Below the pieces are notes generated by a model. It searched no databases. It was not told the origin of the DNA and worked only from the letters and a program-made list of their open reading frames with translations. DNA of 64,000 nucleotides from G963663315 sp965204925 (GTDB lineage: Bacteria; Pseudomonadota; Gammaproteobacteria; Arenicellales; Poriferihabitantaceae), in contig OZ242021.1 in the NCBI GenBank assembly GCA_965204925.1, positions 1 to 64,000 on the forward strand. The letters run 5' to 3'. Position numbers and translations under genes: made by a program. Below, piece by piece: positions 34,964 to 43,473 of the stretch. How positions within the stretch are numbered: the first letter of the stretch is position 1; every line of letters starts with the position of its first letter.

Positions 34964-35914
34964 TCAGGAGCGTTCCCTGGCATGGAGTCTTGCCAGTACC
35001 GTGCTCAACGGGTCCGGCAAGGGCGCCTCGAAACGCAACGGTCTGCCCGAATCCGGGTGCGCGAAAGAAAGGGCGCGGGCATGGAGAAACAGGCGGCCCA
35101 GGCCCATTCTTCTCATTTCCCGGTTGAAATCACGGCTGCCGTAAACGCGGTCGCCGGCGACAGGATGTCCGGCCGCAGCGCAGTGTACGCGCGCCTGGTG
35201 CATCCTGCCGGTTTCAAGTTCAAGCCGTACCAGCGTCCCTTCCGCATAACGGGATACGGTGGAAACCACACTGACTGCAAGCCGCCCGCCCGCGTCAATC
35301 CTGATTTTTTTCATGCCGCCGACCGTCGCCTTCGACAGGGGGAGGTCGATTCTCCGGTCTGTCGCCTCCCAGTCACCCGCCACGAGGGCCAGATAGATTT
35401 TTCTGGCCGAGTGTCTGGCGCCGAAGCGGGATTGCATGGCCAGCAGGGCCTTTCTCGATTTTGCCAGTACGAGACAACCTGACGTCTCCCGGTCCAGTCG
35501 ATGAACCAGCTCGATAAAAGGCAGGGCGGGACGGAGCCGGCGCAGCGCTTCGATCAGTCCGAAAGACAAGCCCGAACCGCCGTGTACAGCCAGTCCGCCA
35601 GGCTTGTCGACCACGATCAGGTGCTCGTCCTCGAAGATAACCGGGATGCTCTGAAGCAGTCCGGGGGGAACTGTGACGCCATCTTTATTGCGCCCCATGC
35701 GCAATGGAGGAATTCTGACCTTGTCACCGCAGGTCAGCTTGCGCGACACTTTGACCCGGCAACTGTTGACGCGGACCTCTCCGCTGCGCACGGCTTTATA
35801 GATGCGGGTTTTCGGCACCCCTTTCAAATGCCGGATCAGGTAATTGTCCACTCTCTGATCGTGTCCATCGGGACCGACTGTTCGGATATCGTTGGCGGGC
35901 ATGGGCTCACTCAT
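34964..35914 (-). CDS. rluC: 23S rRNA pseudouridine synthase, RluC/RluD type
   Basis: This enzyme isomerises specific uridines of 23S rRNA. The 316-residue protein has an N-terminal S4 RNA-binding domain (about 18-80, RVDNYLIRHLKGVPKTRIYKA) and a catalytic domain with the Asp in HRLDRETSG (about 143-151). RluC rather than RluA or RluD is inferred from length and the S4 domain. It is divergent from the amide-transporter operon across about 140 bp. Confidence 0.9.
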   Translation of the reverse strand: MSEPMPANDIRTVGPDGHDQRVDNYLIRHLKGVPKTRIYKAVRSGEVRVNSCRVKVSRKLTCGDKVRIPPLRMGRNKDGVTVPPGLLQSIPVIFEDEHLIVVDKPGGLAVHGGSGLSFGLIEALRRLRPALPFIELVHRLDRETSGCLVLAKSRKALLAMQSRFGARHSARKIYLALVAGDWEATDRRIDLPLSKATVGGMKKIRIDAGGRLAVSVVSTVSRYAEGTLVRLELETGRMHQARVHCAAAGHPVAGDRVYGSRDFNREMRRMGLGRLFLHARALSFAHPDSGRPLRFEAPLPDPLSTVLARLHARERS

Positions 35915-36006
35915 CGCGCAGCATTGCCGACGGGCGTGTTATCAATAGCGCGGCGCGGCAGAATATATCATTAACGCCCAATCAACAATGCGCCGGCACA
36001 AAATAA

Positions 36007-36035
36007 TTGACACGGCAAAGACAGAATGTTATAGG
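36007..36035 (+). promoter_or_regulatory. Sigma70 promoter of the amide ABC transporter operon
   Basis: A perfect -35 TTGACA (36007-36012), a 17-bp spacer and a -10 TATAGG (36030-36035) lie upstream of the substrate-binding protein gene. Transcription would start near 36042, about 29 bases before the ATG at 36071. Confidence 0.75.
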
Positions 36036-36070
36036 ATGCGCACGGTTAAACAAACGTGAAGAGCAAAATC

Positions 36071-37594
36071 ATGACTATAATAGAAAAAAACCTTCGAATC
36101 GAGGAACAAAATACAGATTCAAAAACTGAATCCGAAGAATCCTTCAATGAATCCCGCAGGGATTTCATCAAGGCATCCACTGTCGCGGGCGCGGCGCTGG
36201 CCATGCCCGCGATCATCGCTTCGGATTTTGTCCATGCGCAGAGCAGCGGCCCGGTCAAAATCGGCCATCTGGAAGATCTTTCCGGAAATCTGGCCGTATA
36301 CGGCCTGCAGAAAGATCATGCCGCCCAGCTTGCTGTTGCGGAAATCAATGCCGGGCTTACATTGAAGGGCGGACCGATCGGATCAGGCGGCGTGGGCGTA
36401 TTCGCCTCCACAGCTGCGCGCCCGCCGTTGATGGGCGCCGGGTCGGGCGACCTGAACTATCTGGATGATGGCGGCGAACGCTCAAACGAGACAGTTGCAT
36501 ACGTTGAGGATGACGACATTCTGGTCGAATCAGGGGATGACGGAATTCTGGGTCGGCCTGTCGAACTGATTAATCTGGATGGCCAGTCGAATAATAACAT
36601 CTGGCAGCAGCTTACCCGCAAACTGATTCAGGGTGACAAGGTTGATTGCCTGGTTGCAGGCTTCACAAGCGCGGAACGCGAGGCCATTCGTCCGGTCGTG
36701 GACCAGTTCAACCAGTTGTACATATATACCAACCAGTACGAAGGCGGGGTCGCGGATGCCAATACCTTCTGCACGGGAGCGATCTGCGAACAACAGGTCA
36801 TTCCTGTCGTTGACTATATGGTGAAGAAATTCGGGCCGCGTATTTATACGATCGCTGCGGACTACAATTTCGGGCAGCTCACTGCCGCCTGGACGAAAGC
36901 GACCGCCCCGCTGGTCGGGGGAGAAATTATCGAAGAGGAATTCGTACCCCTCGAGGTTTCCAACTTCAGTACGTCTATCGCCCGTATCCAGGCCGCCAAA
37001 CCGGACTGGATATTCACGTTACTGGTAGGTTCGAACCAATCCAACTATTATCCACAAGCCGCCGCCGCCGGCCTGGAATATCCAATGGCGTCCACCGTAA
37101 ATATGGCCCAGGGTTACGAACACAGGCGCTTTTCGACTCCATCACTGAACAGGATGCATAATTGTGTAAACTACATTGAAGAAATCCCCACAAAGCGCAA
37201 CCGTGATTTTGTGAAACGCTGGTATGAAATGTTCCCGGACGACCCCTATATCGGGCAAATGGCGCAAAACACCTATTTCTCCATACATCTGTATGCGAAA
37301 GCCGCTCGGCTGGCCGGTACCACCGAGCAGGAAGCGGTCAAACGCGCTCTTGAGACCGGAATGACGATCGAAGCGCCCGAAGGAGCCGTATTCATGGAGC
37401 CGGCTACTCACCATGCCGGGCACTGTATTCGTTTGGCCGTTGCCGACGAGAATCATCATGTCAGCTTCCTCAGGGAATGGCCGATGATCACTCCGTGGTG
37501 GTTACAACGAATGGGAGTCAACCTGGTCGGCAAAAAAGAGTACAAGCAATACGTGCCGGATGAGGATCCTTATTTCACCATGTTCAGTAATTAA
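36071..37594 (+). CDS. Amide/urea-type ABC transporter substrate-binding protein (Tat-exported)
   Basis: This periplasmic binding protein of the branched-chain/urea/amide (HAAT) class has 507 residues. The N-terminus has a long leader with a twin-arginine motif SRRDFIKAS (28-36) and a hydrophobic core ending AHA-like VHAQ (54-57), so Tat export is likely. The mature part begins VKIGHLEDLSG and has the TNQYEGG region typical of FmdD/UrtA proteins. An insert of about 65 residues (95-160), rich in Gly and then Asp/Glu, interrupts the place where relatives go straight to the LGR strand. I use the ATG at 36071; a GTG at 36056 is possible. The downstream formamidase suggests a short amide as substrate. 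Confidence 0.88.
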   Translation: MTIIEKNLRIEEQNTDSKTESEESFNESRRDFIKASTVAGAALAMPAIIASDFVHAQSSGPVKIGHLEDLSGNLAVYGLQKDHAAQLAVAEINAGLTLKGGPIGSGGVGVFASTAARPPLMGAGSGDLNYLDDGGERSNETVAYVEDDDILVESGDDGILGRPVELINLDGQSNNNIWQQLTRKLIQGDKVDCLVAGFTSAEREAIRPVVDQFNQLYIYTNQYEGGVADANTFCTGAICEQQVIPVVDYMVKKFGPRIYTIAADYNFGQLTAAWTKATAPLVGGEIIEEEFVPLEVSNFSTSIARIQAAKPDWIFTLLVGSNQSNYYPQAAAAGLEYPMASTVNMAQGYEHRRFSTPSLNRMHNCVNYIEEIPTKRNRDFVKRWYEMFPDDPYIGQMAQNTYFSIHLYAKAARLAGTTEQEAVKRALETGMTIEAPEGAVFMEPATHHAGHCIRLAVADENHHVSFLREWPMITPWWLQRMGVNLVGKKEYKQYVPDEDPYFTMFSN

Positions 37595-37616
37595 GGCCGG
37601 GTTATAACCCGCAACC

Positions 37617-37646
37617 GCCTCCGGCGCGCGAGCTGGCGCCGGAGGC
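37617..37646 (+). promoter_or_regulatory. Intercistronic hairpin between binding protein and permease genes
   Basis: This is a perfect 11-bp stem (37617-37627 with 37636-37646) and 8-base loop, with no T run. It lies 22 bp after the binding-protein stop and 18 bp before the permease ATG. It probably stabilises the upstream mRNA or trims read-through so that binding protein exceeds permease. Confidence 0.7.
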
Positions 37647-37663
37647 ATTATTATGGAGCGCCC

Positions 37664-38539
37664 ATGGATTTAATACCGTTGCTGGTCAGCCTGCTGTATC
37701 AGGGGCTGGCAACCGCCGCGTTTCTGATCCTTTGTTCGATCGGACTGATGATCATCCTGGGAATGATGAATATCATCAATCTGGCGCATGGCGAGATCAT
37801 GATGATTGGCGCTTATGTTTCAACAATCCTGGTCAGTAGCGGAGTCCCTTTTTTTGCAACCCTTCCGGTCTGTTTCATTGTCGGTTGCCTGGCCGGATAT
37901 CTTATTGAGCAATTGTTCATCCGCTTTCTGTATGATCGACTCTTGTCCGCCCTGGTCGTAACCTGGGGACTGGGCCTGATACTGGCCCAAGGCACGCTGT
38001 TGATATTCGGGCCTTTCATGCCCTCTATCAAAATTCCATTCGGGTCCATCCAGTATGGAGATTTCACTTTTTCCGTTTACCAGATATTCCTCATCGTGGT
38101 CGCATTCACAACCCTGGCGGGACTGCATTATCTCTTCCATAAAACTCCGATTGGCCTCAAGACGAGAGCGACCATGCAGCAGCCGGAAGTAGCCCGTACC
38201 ATTGGAATCGACCAGCATTTGATGTATTCGCTGACTTTTTCCTTTGGTTCGGGTCTGGCGGCATTTGCCGGCGGGGTGCTTGCGCCAACGACAACCATTG
38301 CCCCGTTCATGGGAACCCAGTTCGTGGCGCCCGCCTTCATAACGGTGGTCGTTGGCGGCGCTCATAATATCATTACCGGCACACTCTACAGCGCCAGCGC
38401 CCTGACCGTGGTAAAGACTCCCGTCGGCATGTTTCTGGGGGCGTTTGCCGGAACGGTCGGATTGTTCGTCGCAGCCCTGATCCTGATCCGGCTTTGTCCG
38501 AACGGATTGTCCAGTATCAAGGTCTTGCGAACGAGATGA
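37664..38539 (+). CDS. Amide/urea-type ABC transporter permease (UrtB/LivH-like)
   Basis: This 291-residue inner-membrane permease of the LivH class has about seven to eight hydrophobic segments. The family stretch GMMNIINLAHGEIMMIGAY lies near residue 27. A middle loop GLKTRATMQQPEVARTIGI is the ATPase-coupling region. GGAG lies upstream of the ATG. The stop overlaps the next permease gene (ATGA). Confidence 0.9.
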   Translation: MDLIPLLVSLLYQGLATAAFLILCSIGLMIILGMMNIINLAHGEIMMIGAYVSTILVSSGVPFFATLPVCFIVGCLAGYLIEQLFIRFLYDRLLSALVVTWGLGLILAQGTLLIFGPFMPSIKIPFGSIQYGDFTFSVYQIFLIVVAFTTLAGLHYLFHKTPIGLKTRATMQQPEVARTIGIDQHLMYSLTFSFGSGLAAFAGGVLAPTTTIAPFMGTQFVAPAFITVVVGGAHNIITGTLYSASALTVVKTPVGMFLGAFAGTVGLFVAALILIRLCPNGLSSIKVLRTR

Positions 38540-39582
38540 AGAATAGACTTGCACTGTTCTTCGGCCCCCGGGACCTGGGGCATAGCCGGGCGTCGGGGCT
38601 GATAATCGCCGCCCTGGCGCTATTCCTTTTTGCCTTGCCAATACTGATCAGTGATTACGAAGCGATGAATTTCGCCTATTTTCTGGCAAACGTCCCTCTG
38701 GGTTTGAGCGTTGCCCTGATCTGGGGGTATTGCGGGGTGCTCAGCTTCGGCCAAGTTGCTTTCTTCGGCATGGCCGGTTACTTCTACGGCATGGTCGCCG
38801 GCAACATCGCAGCAGTTCCGGGGTCGGAAATTATCGGCATCTTCAGCGCGGTCGGAATGAGTGTCCTGGTGAGCGCGGTCCTTGCCTATTTTCTGTTCTT
38901 CGCCCGTGTCGAGAACTGGATTATCCCGGTCATCACACTCGTGTTCACGCTGCTCCTTGAAACATTCCTTGCCCAAACGGCCGGCTACCAATGGCGGGTC
39001 GGCGCTGTCCTTCTCGGCGGTTACAACGGAATGACCGGAATACCGTCCATGCGCTTCTTTTCAGGAGACCCGCTCTATGGATACGGCTTCTACTATTATG
39101 CGCTGGGGTTCGTTACAGTATTATTCATAGGGCTGAGACTATTCATAAACTCGAAATACGGTCTCGTAATCGTCGCCATGCGCGAAGACCTGCAAAGGAC
39201 CGAGTTACTGGGCTATGACGTGAGAGTGTGGCAGTTCGGAGTATTCCTGCTGGCGGCGGCGCTGGCATCATTCAGCGGGGTACTCTACGTACAGTGGGGC
39301 AACTATATCACGCCCACCCAGCTCGGCCTCGTAGCGGCGGCGCAGCCAATTATCTGGGCGGCAATAGGCGGACGCTCCAGCCTGCTCGCCGTATTCATCG
39401 CCACAATTCTGATGACATGGTTCGCTTTCACACTTTCCACACAAGGCAACCAGTTGTCGCTCGTGTTTATCGGCGCCGCAACAGTAATCGCCATCATGCT
39501 GTTCAGGGACGGGGTTATCGTTTCAATCTGGAAGCGAATTTCAGCGCTCATTGGCGCCGGTCGCCAGACCTCGGTGAAGTGA
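38536..39582 (+). CDS. Amide/urea-type ABC transporter permease (UrtC/LivM-like)
   Basis: This 348-residue second permease of the transporter is the LivM class, with about nine to ten hydrophobic segments. GYCGVLSFGQVAFFGMAGY is the hallmark LivM block, and AMREDLQRTELLGYDVRVWQ is the coupling loop. I chose the ATG at 38536, overlapping the previous stop (ATGA); the frame is open from 38494 but that would overlap the first permease gene by 46 bp. Confidence 0.9.
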   Translation: MKNRLALFFGPRDLGHSRASGLIIAALALFLFALPILISDYEAMNFAYFLANVPLGLSVALIWGYCGVLSFGQVAFFGMAGYFYGMVAGNIAAVPGSEIIGIFSAVGMSVLVSAVLAYFLFFARVENWIIPVITLVFTLLLETFLAQTAGYQWRVGAVLLGGYNGMTGIPSMRFFSGDPLYGYGFYYYALGFVTVLFIGLRLFINSKYGLVIVAMREDLQRTELLGYDVRVWQFGVFLLAAALASFSGVLYVQWGNYITPTQLGLVAAAQPIIWAAIGGRSSLLAVFIATILMTWFAFTLSTQGNQLSLVFIGAATVIAIMLFRDGVIVSIWKRISALIGAGRQTSVK

Positions 39583-39585
39583 AGC

Positions 39586-40293
39586 ATGGGAACGATTCTG
39601 CGAACACATAACCTCAACAAGAATTTCGGAGGAGTCCCGGCGCTCGTCGATGTCAATCTGTCCATTGAACAGAACGAGATCCGCTGTCTGATAGGGCCGA
39701 ACGGAGCCGGGAAATCGACCCTGTTCAAGGTTCTCTGCTGTCTGGTCAAGCCCGATTCCGGAACGATCGAGCTGAATGGTGAAGATATCACACGAGTCTC
39801 GCCAAGCGAGCGGGCGCGGCGCGGTCTCGGTCTCGCATTCCAGACAGTCAGCGCGTATAGCCGGCTTTCGGTCAGGGAAAATCTCGAGATAGCCTCCCGC
39901 ATACACTCGCTGGCCCGCACGAAAGAACTCGTAGAAGAGATCGCGGACACACTGGACTTCGATATGAACCGCTCGACAAGCGCATCCGAACTGTCCCACC
40001 ATGAGCTGCAGTGGCTGGAGATTCTGATGGTGATCCGGAACGGGGCAACGGTCGGACTGCTTGATGAACCGACGGCGGGTCTTGCCGAAAGGGAGACCGG
40101 GATGACTGCAAATACGATCAAGATCTGCCAGCAACACGGCCTTACCATTCTGGTCGTGGAGCACGATCTCAAGTTTATCAAACAGATCGCCGAAACTGTG
40201 ACCGTAATGCAGCAGGGCCGAGTATTTTTCGAGGGCTCCCTGCAGGCGGTGCTGGACAACGAGGATGTCCGGAATATCTACCTCGGCCGCTGA
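39586..40293 (+). CDS. Amide/urea-type ABC transporter ATPase 1 (UrtD/LivG-like)
   Basis: This 235-residue ATPase has Walker A GPNGAGKST (about 37-45), Walker B TVGLLDEPTAGL and switch VEHDL. The signature is ELSHHELQWLEI rather than LSGGQ; UrtD-type proteins usually read LSHGQ-Q-WLEI here, so the deviation is partly a family trait. It starts 3 bp after the second permease. Confidence 0.9.
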   Translation: MGTILRTHNLNKNFGGVPALVDVNLSIEQNEIRCLIGPNGAGKSTLFKVLCCLVKPDSGTIELNGEDITRVSPSERARRGLGLAFQTVSAYSRLSVRENLEIASRIHSLARTKELVEEIADTLDFDMNRSTSASELSHHELQWLEILMVIRNGATVGLLDEPTAGLAERETGMTANTIKICQQHGLTILVVEHDLKFIKQIAETVTVMQQGRVFFEGSLQAVLDNEDVRNIYLGR

Positions 40294-40297
40294 CAAT

Positions 40298-41020
40298 ATG
40301 GATAACGCAGCCGAAATCGAGACCCTCGGACTCAGTAGCGGTTATGGAACAGCCGAGGTGGTGCGGGGAGTCTCGTTTCGCCTGGAGCATGGCCAGATAC
40401 TGGGGATCATCGGCCGCAACGGGGTCGGGAAAACGACTCTGATCAAAACCATTATCGGCCTGATTCCGGCGATGAAAGGCTCCGTTCACATCCGTAACCG
40501 CGACGTCACTCGTACGCAAGCCCACCTGATCGCCCAAATGGGGGTCGGTTATGTGCCCCAGGGGCGCGGCGTGTTTCCGCGCATGACCGTGAGAGAGCAC
40601 CTGACTCTGGGCGGATATCTGATTGCGGACGCGCCGACGAGAGAAAAATACATGCAGCTCATCTACGCTGCATTCCCGGTATTAAGGGAGCGGGGCAACC
40701 AACTGGCAGGCTCACTGAGTGGAGGAGAACAGGAAATGCTTGCGATCGGCAGAGCAGTCTCCGGCGGCGCTTCGATACTGATCCTTGACGAACCAAGCGA
40801 AGGCATTCAACCCAATATAATCAACCAAATCGGTGAGGTGATTCTGCGGCTGAAGGCGGACATGGGTCTATCGGTCATCCTCATCGATCAGAATGCCGCA
40901 TTGATAGCGGCCTGTGTGGATCAGGCATATGCCATGAACAAAGGGCAAATCATCTCTGCATTGACGGCAGAGGAAGTGCAGGATGAAAGCCGCCTGACCG
41001 AGGTCCTGTCCCTGCTTTGA
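40298..41020 (+). CDS. Amide/urea-type ABC transporter ATPase 2 (UrtE/LivF-like)
   Basis: This 240-residue second ATPase has Walker A GRNGVGKTT (about 42-50), signature LSGGEQEMLAIGRA, Walker B ILILDEPSEG and a switch DQN in place of the usual H, as is typical of UrtE/LivF. I chose the ATG at 40298, 4 bp after the previous stop, although the frame is open from 40265. Confidence 0.9.
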   Translation: MDNAAEIETLGLSSGYGTAEVVRGVSFRLEHGQILGIIGRNGVGKTTLIKTIIGLIPAMKGSVHIRNRDVTRTQAHLIAQMGVGYVPQGRGVFPRMTVREHLTLGGYLIADAPTREKYMQLIYAAFPVLRERGNQLAGSLSGGEQEMLAIGRAVSGGASILILDEPSEGIQPNIINQIGEVILRLKADMGLSVILIDQNAALIAACVDQAYAMNKGQIISALTAEEVQDESRLTEVLSLL

Positions 41021-41123
41021 TTGCGGTAACCTGTGTGCTTGCCCGTCATTCACTCTCCCGCAACATTTTTTGCGCCGTTACCGCTTGTCCGACCCGCCAC
41101 ATTAAAGGTACACTTGTGATTGG

Positions 41124-41151
41124 TTGTTCGCCCGACAAGGCGCGCTATAAG
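41124..41151 (+). promoter_or_regulatory. Candidate promoter of the formamidase gene
   Basis: TTGTTC (41124-41129), a 16-bp spacer and TATAAG (41146-41151) lie 55 bp before the ATG at 41206. The 185-bp gap after the transporter operon also holds a GCGGTAAC/GTTACCGC inverted pair (41023-41030, 41077-41084), so the enzyme may be transcribed separately. Confidence 0.4.
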
Positions 41152-41205
41152 AGTTCGGGCGCTGTCGTATGGTCTTTATAACTTTCCACCAAGAGGAAAA
41201 AAACG

Positions 41206-42219
41206 ATGGAAATGATTACGCGTGCATATCCGAATGGCTGGGTCCCGGATTCCATCATGTCCCGAAAGGGGGTTGCAAAAACTGCAACTGGCAAAGTACA
41301 TCATTTGTCCGCCAAGCTTCAGGGCACTTACGTCTATACAATCGGTCCATACAGCGACCCGGTTATTGAAGTGGATCCCGGAGATACTGTTGTCGTTGAA
41401 ACGCAGGACGCATTCGAAGGCGCGATCAAGTCGGAAAGCGACAAGCCTTCGGAACTTCTGCGGATGCCGTTTCTCAACCCGCAGGCAGGGCCGATCATGG
41501 TGCGTGGAGCTCAACCCGGAGACACTCTCTGCGTTCATATAGAGAAAATGGTCCCGCGCGGTGATCAGCCCAGAGGCACCTGTTGCCTGATCAGGGAATT
41601 CGGCGCCCTCACCGGCACCAGTCTTACCGCGACCCTGAACGAGCCGTTGCCGGAGATCGTCCGCAAAATTCATGTAGACGAAGAAAGCGTCCACTGGAAC
41701 GACAAAATCAGGTTTCCGTACCGCCCCCATATCGGTACTCTCAGCTGTTCACCGGAAATTGACTCGATCAATTCACTGACTCCCGACAGTCATGGCGGCA
41801 ACATGGACCTTCCTGACATGGGGCCGGGCACTGTGACCTATCTTCCGGTACGAACAGAAGGCGCCAGATTATTCATTGGCGATGCCCACGCCTGCCAGGG
41901 AGACGGAGAGGTCTGCGGGGTTGCCGTTGAATACCCGACATTCACCACGATCATAGTCGATTTGATCAAGGATCATCCGATTGAATGGCCGCGCCTGGAG
42001 AGTGATGATTTCATCATGACGATCGGGAGCGCCCGCCCGCTGGAGGATGCGGGGCGTATCGCCTATCGGGAACTGGTCTACTGGCTTGAAAGCGACTACG
42101 GTTTCAATCGTTACGACGCCTATATGATGCTCAGTCAGTGCGGGAAAGTCCGCCTCGGCAACTTTGTCGATCCCAAATATACGATAGGGGCGGCCATGCC
42201 AAAACGTTATTTGATCTGA
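41206..42219 (+). CDS. Acetamidase/formamidase family protein
   Basis: This 337-residue member of the FmdA_AmdA family hydrolyses formamide (or short aliphatic amides) to ammonia and the acid. Family blocks seen include VEVDPGDTVVVETQDAFEGA-like VIEVDPGDTVVVETQDAF near residue 62, IGTLSCSPE, HGGNMD and DAHACQGDGEVCG, which contain the usual metal/active-site residues. AGAGGA precedes the ATG. It follows an amide/urea-type ABC transporter, the arrangement of the Methylophilus fmd genes, and faces fdhD. Confidence 0.9.
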   Translation: MEMITRAYPNGWVPDSIMSRKGVAKTATGKVHHLSAKLQGTYVYTIGPYSDPVIEVDPGDTVVVETQDAFEGAIKSESDKPSELLRMPFLNPQAGPIMVRGAQPGDTLCVHIEKMVPRGDQPRGTCCLIREFGALTGTSLTATLNEPLPEIVRKIHVDEESVHWNDKIRFPYRPHIGTLSCSPEIDSINSLTPDSHGGNMDLPDMGPGTVTYLPVRTEGARLFIGDAHACQGDGEVCGVAVEYPTFTTIIVDLIKDHPIEWPRLESDDFIMTIGSARPLEDAGRIAYRELVYWLESDYGFNRYDAYMMLSQCGKVRLGNFVDPKYTIGAAMPKRYLI

Positions 42220-42243
42220 TTTTTCGCAAGAAAACGCCACCTG

Positions 42244-42294
42244 TCCGGCATTTGGCACAGAGAACGCGGGCGGACGGCAACGGACAATGCCGGA
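42244..42294. terminator. Inverted repeat between convergent formamidase and fdhD genes
   Basis: TCCGGCATT (42244-42252) pairs with AATGCCGGA (42286-42294) across a 33-base loop. Its position between two converging genes suggests a weak bidirectional terminator, but there is no T run. Confidence 0.3.
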
Positions 42295-43188
42295 TTACCT
42301 GTTTTTCTCCGGCTTGGCGTCAAATATCAGATTATCGGCATTCAGCGCGGTAAAATGCCGGCTTTTTGCCCTGGCGATCAGGGTCACCCCCAGATCCACC
42401 GCAAGGTCATAGCCCATATTGGTTGTTCCGTTACGGGAGACCAGCGCCGGAATACCCATCAGGGCCGCTTTCATCACAATTTCCGACGTTAGCCTGCCCG
42501 TCGTATAGAATATCTTGTCGTTGCCGGATATTCCGTTCATCCACATTTCCCCGGAGATCGTATCCATTGCATTGTGGCGGCCGACATCTTCAATAAAAAT
42601 CAGGACCTCCCCGTCCTTGCACAATCCGCACCCGTGCACCGAACCGGCTGCCCGATAAGCCTTGTTGAAACCGGCGACCTGTTGTAATACCCGGTAAATA
42701 TCCGACTGCCTGATCTCGACATCCGGCAATCTGCGCTGATACAGTTTGTCCATCGTGCAGCTCAGTATCGTCCCTTGGCCGCAGCCACTGGTGACCGTCC
42801 TTCTGGCCGTGTCGAAACCGCGTACGCCGCGTCCGTCTGTGGTAACCACTTCAGCCAGTTCACGCTCCCAGTCAACCTGTATGGATCGGATATCCGGGAG
42901 ATTTTCAAACAGGGTCTGGTTGCGCAAATATCCCAGCGCCAGCTTTTCCGGATGGGTTCCGAGTGTCATCAGCGTAACCAGCTCCTGGCCGTCAACCTTT
43001 ATGGTAAGGGGTACTTCACCGACAATGTTGATTTTCCGCTCTTCGCCGTACTGGTTGCGCGCCGGCGCCTGATAAATACCTCCCAGTCCCTGATCGCTCA
43101 ATACCGGAAGCGGGCGAGCAATGTCTGCCCTGCCCGACTCGATCATCGGGTTGCTGTCTTCAATCAATGCAATACCCGGATAATTCAT
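42295..43188 (-). CDS. fdhD: Formate dehydrogenase accessory sulfurtransferase FdhD
   Basis: FdhD passes sulfur from a cysteine desulfurase to the Mo/W bis-MGD cofactor, activating formate dehydrogenase. I chose the ATG at 43188, which gives 297 residues; the frame is open from 43278. Family blocks seen are EVPLTIKVDGQELVTLMTLGTHPEKLALGYL, the Cys loop TSGCGQGT, IFIEDVGRHNAMDT and YTTGRLTSEIVMKAA. The loop reads Cys-Gly-Gln-Gly where many homologues have Cys-x-x-Cys, so only the first Cys is present. A separate CGLC lies in HGCGLCKDGE. It converges on the formamidase gene, whose acid product would be formate. Confidence 0.92.
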   Translation of the reverse strand: MNYPGIALIEDSNPMIESGRADIARPLPVLSDQGLGGIYQAPARNQYGEERKINIVGEVPLTIKVDGQELVTLMTLGTHPEKLALGYLRNQTLFENLPDIRSIQVDWERELAEVVTTDGRGVRGFDTARRTVTSGCGQGTILSCTMDKLYQRRLPDVEIRQSDIYRVLQQVAGFNKAYRAAGSVHGCGLCKDGEVLIFIEDVGRHNAMDTISGEMWMNGISGNDKIFYTTGRLTSEIVMKAALMGIPALVSRNGTTNMGYDLAVDLGVTLIARAKSRHFTALNADNLIFDAKPEKNR

Positions 43189-43410
43189 CCGGAACCAACC
43201 TTCAACAGGATTACCAGCGTCCAATCTATCACAAAACAGAATCAAAACAACGCTCCGACAACCGCCGATTTCCGCCAATGCCGAAAAATCCCGCGGGGAA
43301 CGCCGTGGTTACCTTACCGGTCCGCAGACAGGCTATTGTATAAGGGCTATGTTTTATCCACCGGCAAGACTGGCGCTTTCTATCCATTTGCCGCAAAGAA
43401 GAACAGGTCT

Positions 43411-43439
43411 TTTACAAATTGAAGAATATCCTGTAAGAT
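43411..43439 (+). promoter_or_regulatory. Candidate promoter of the glycine-betaine transporter operon
   Basis: TTTACA (43411-43416), 17 bp, TAAGAT (43434-43439), then AGGGGGAA close before the ATG at 43474. Confidence 0.45.
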
Positions 43440-43473
43440 GGCGGAAAACATACCAGACAAAAGGGGGAAACGA

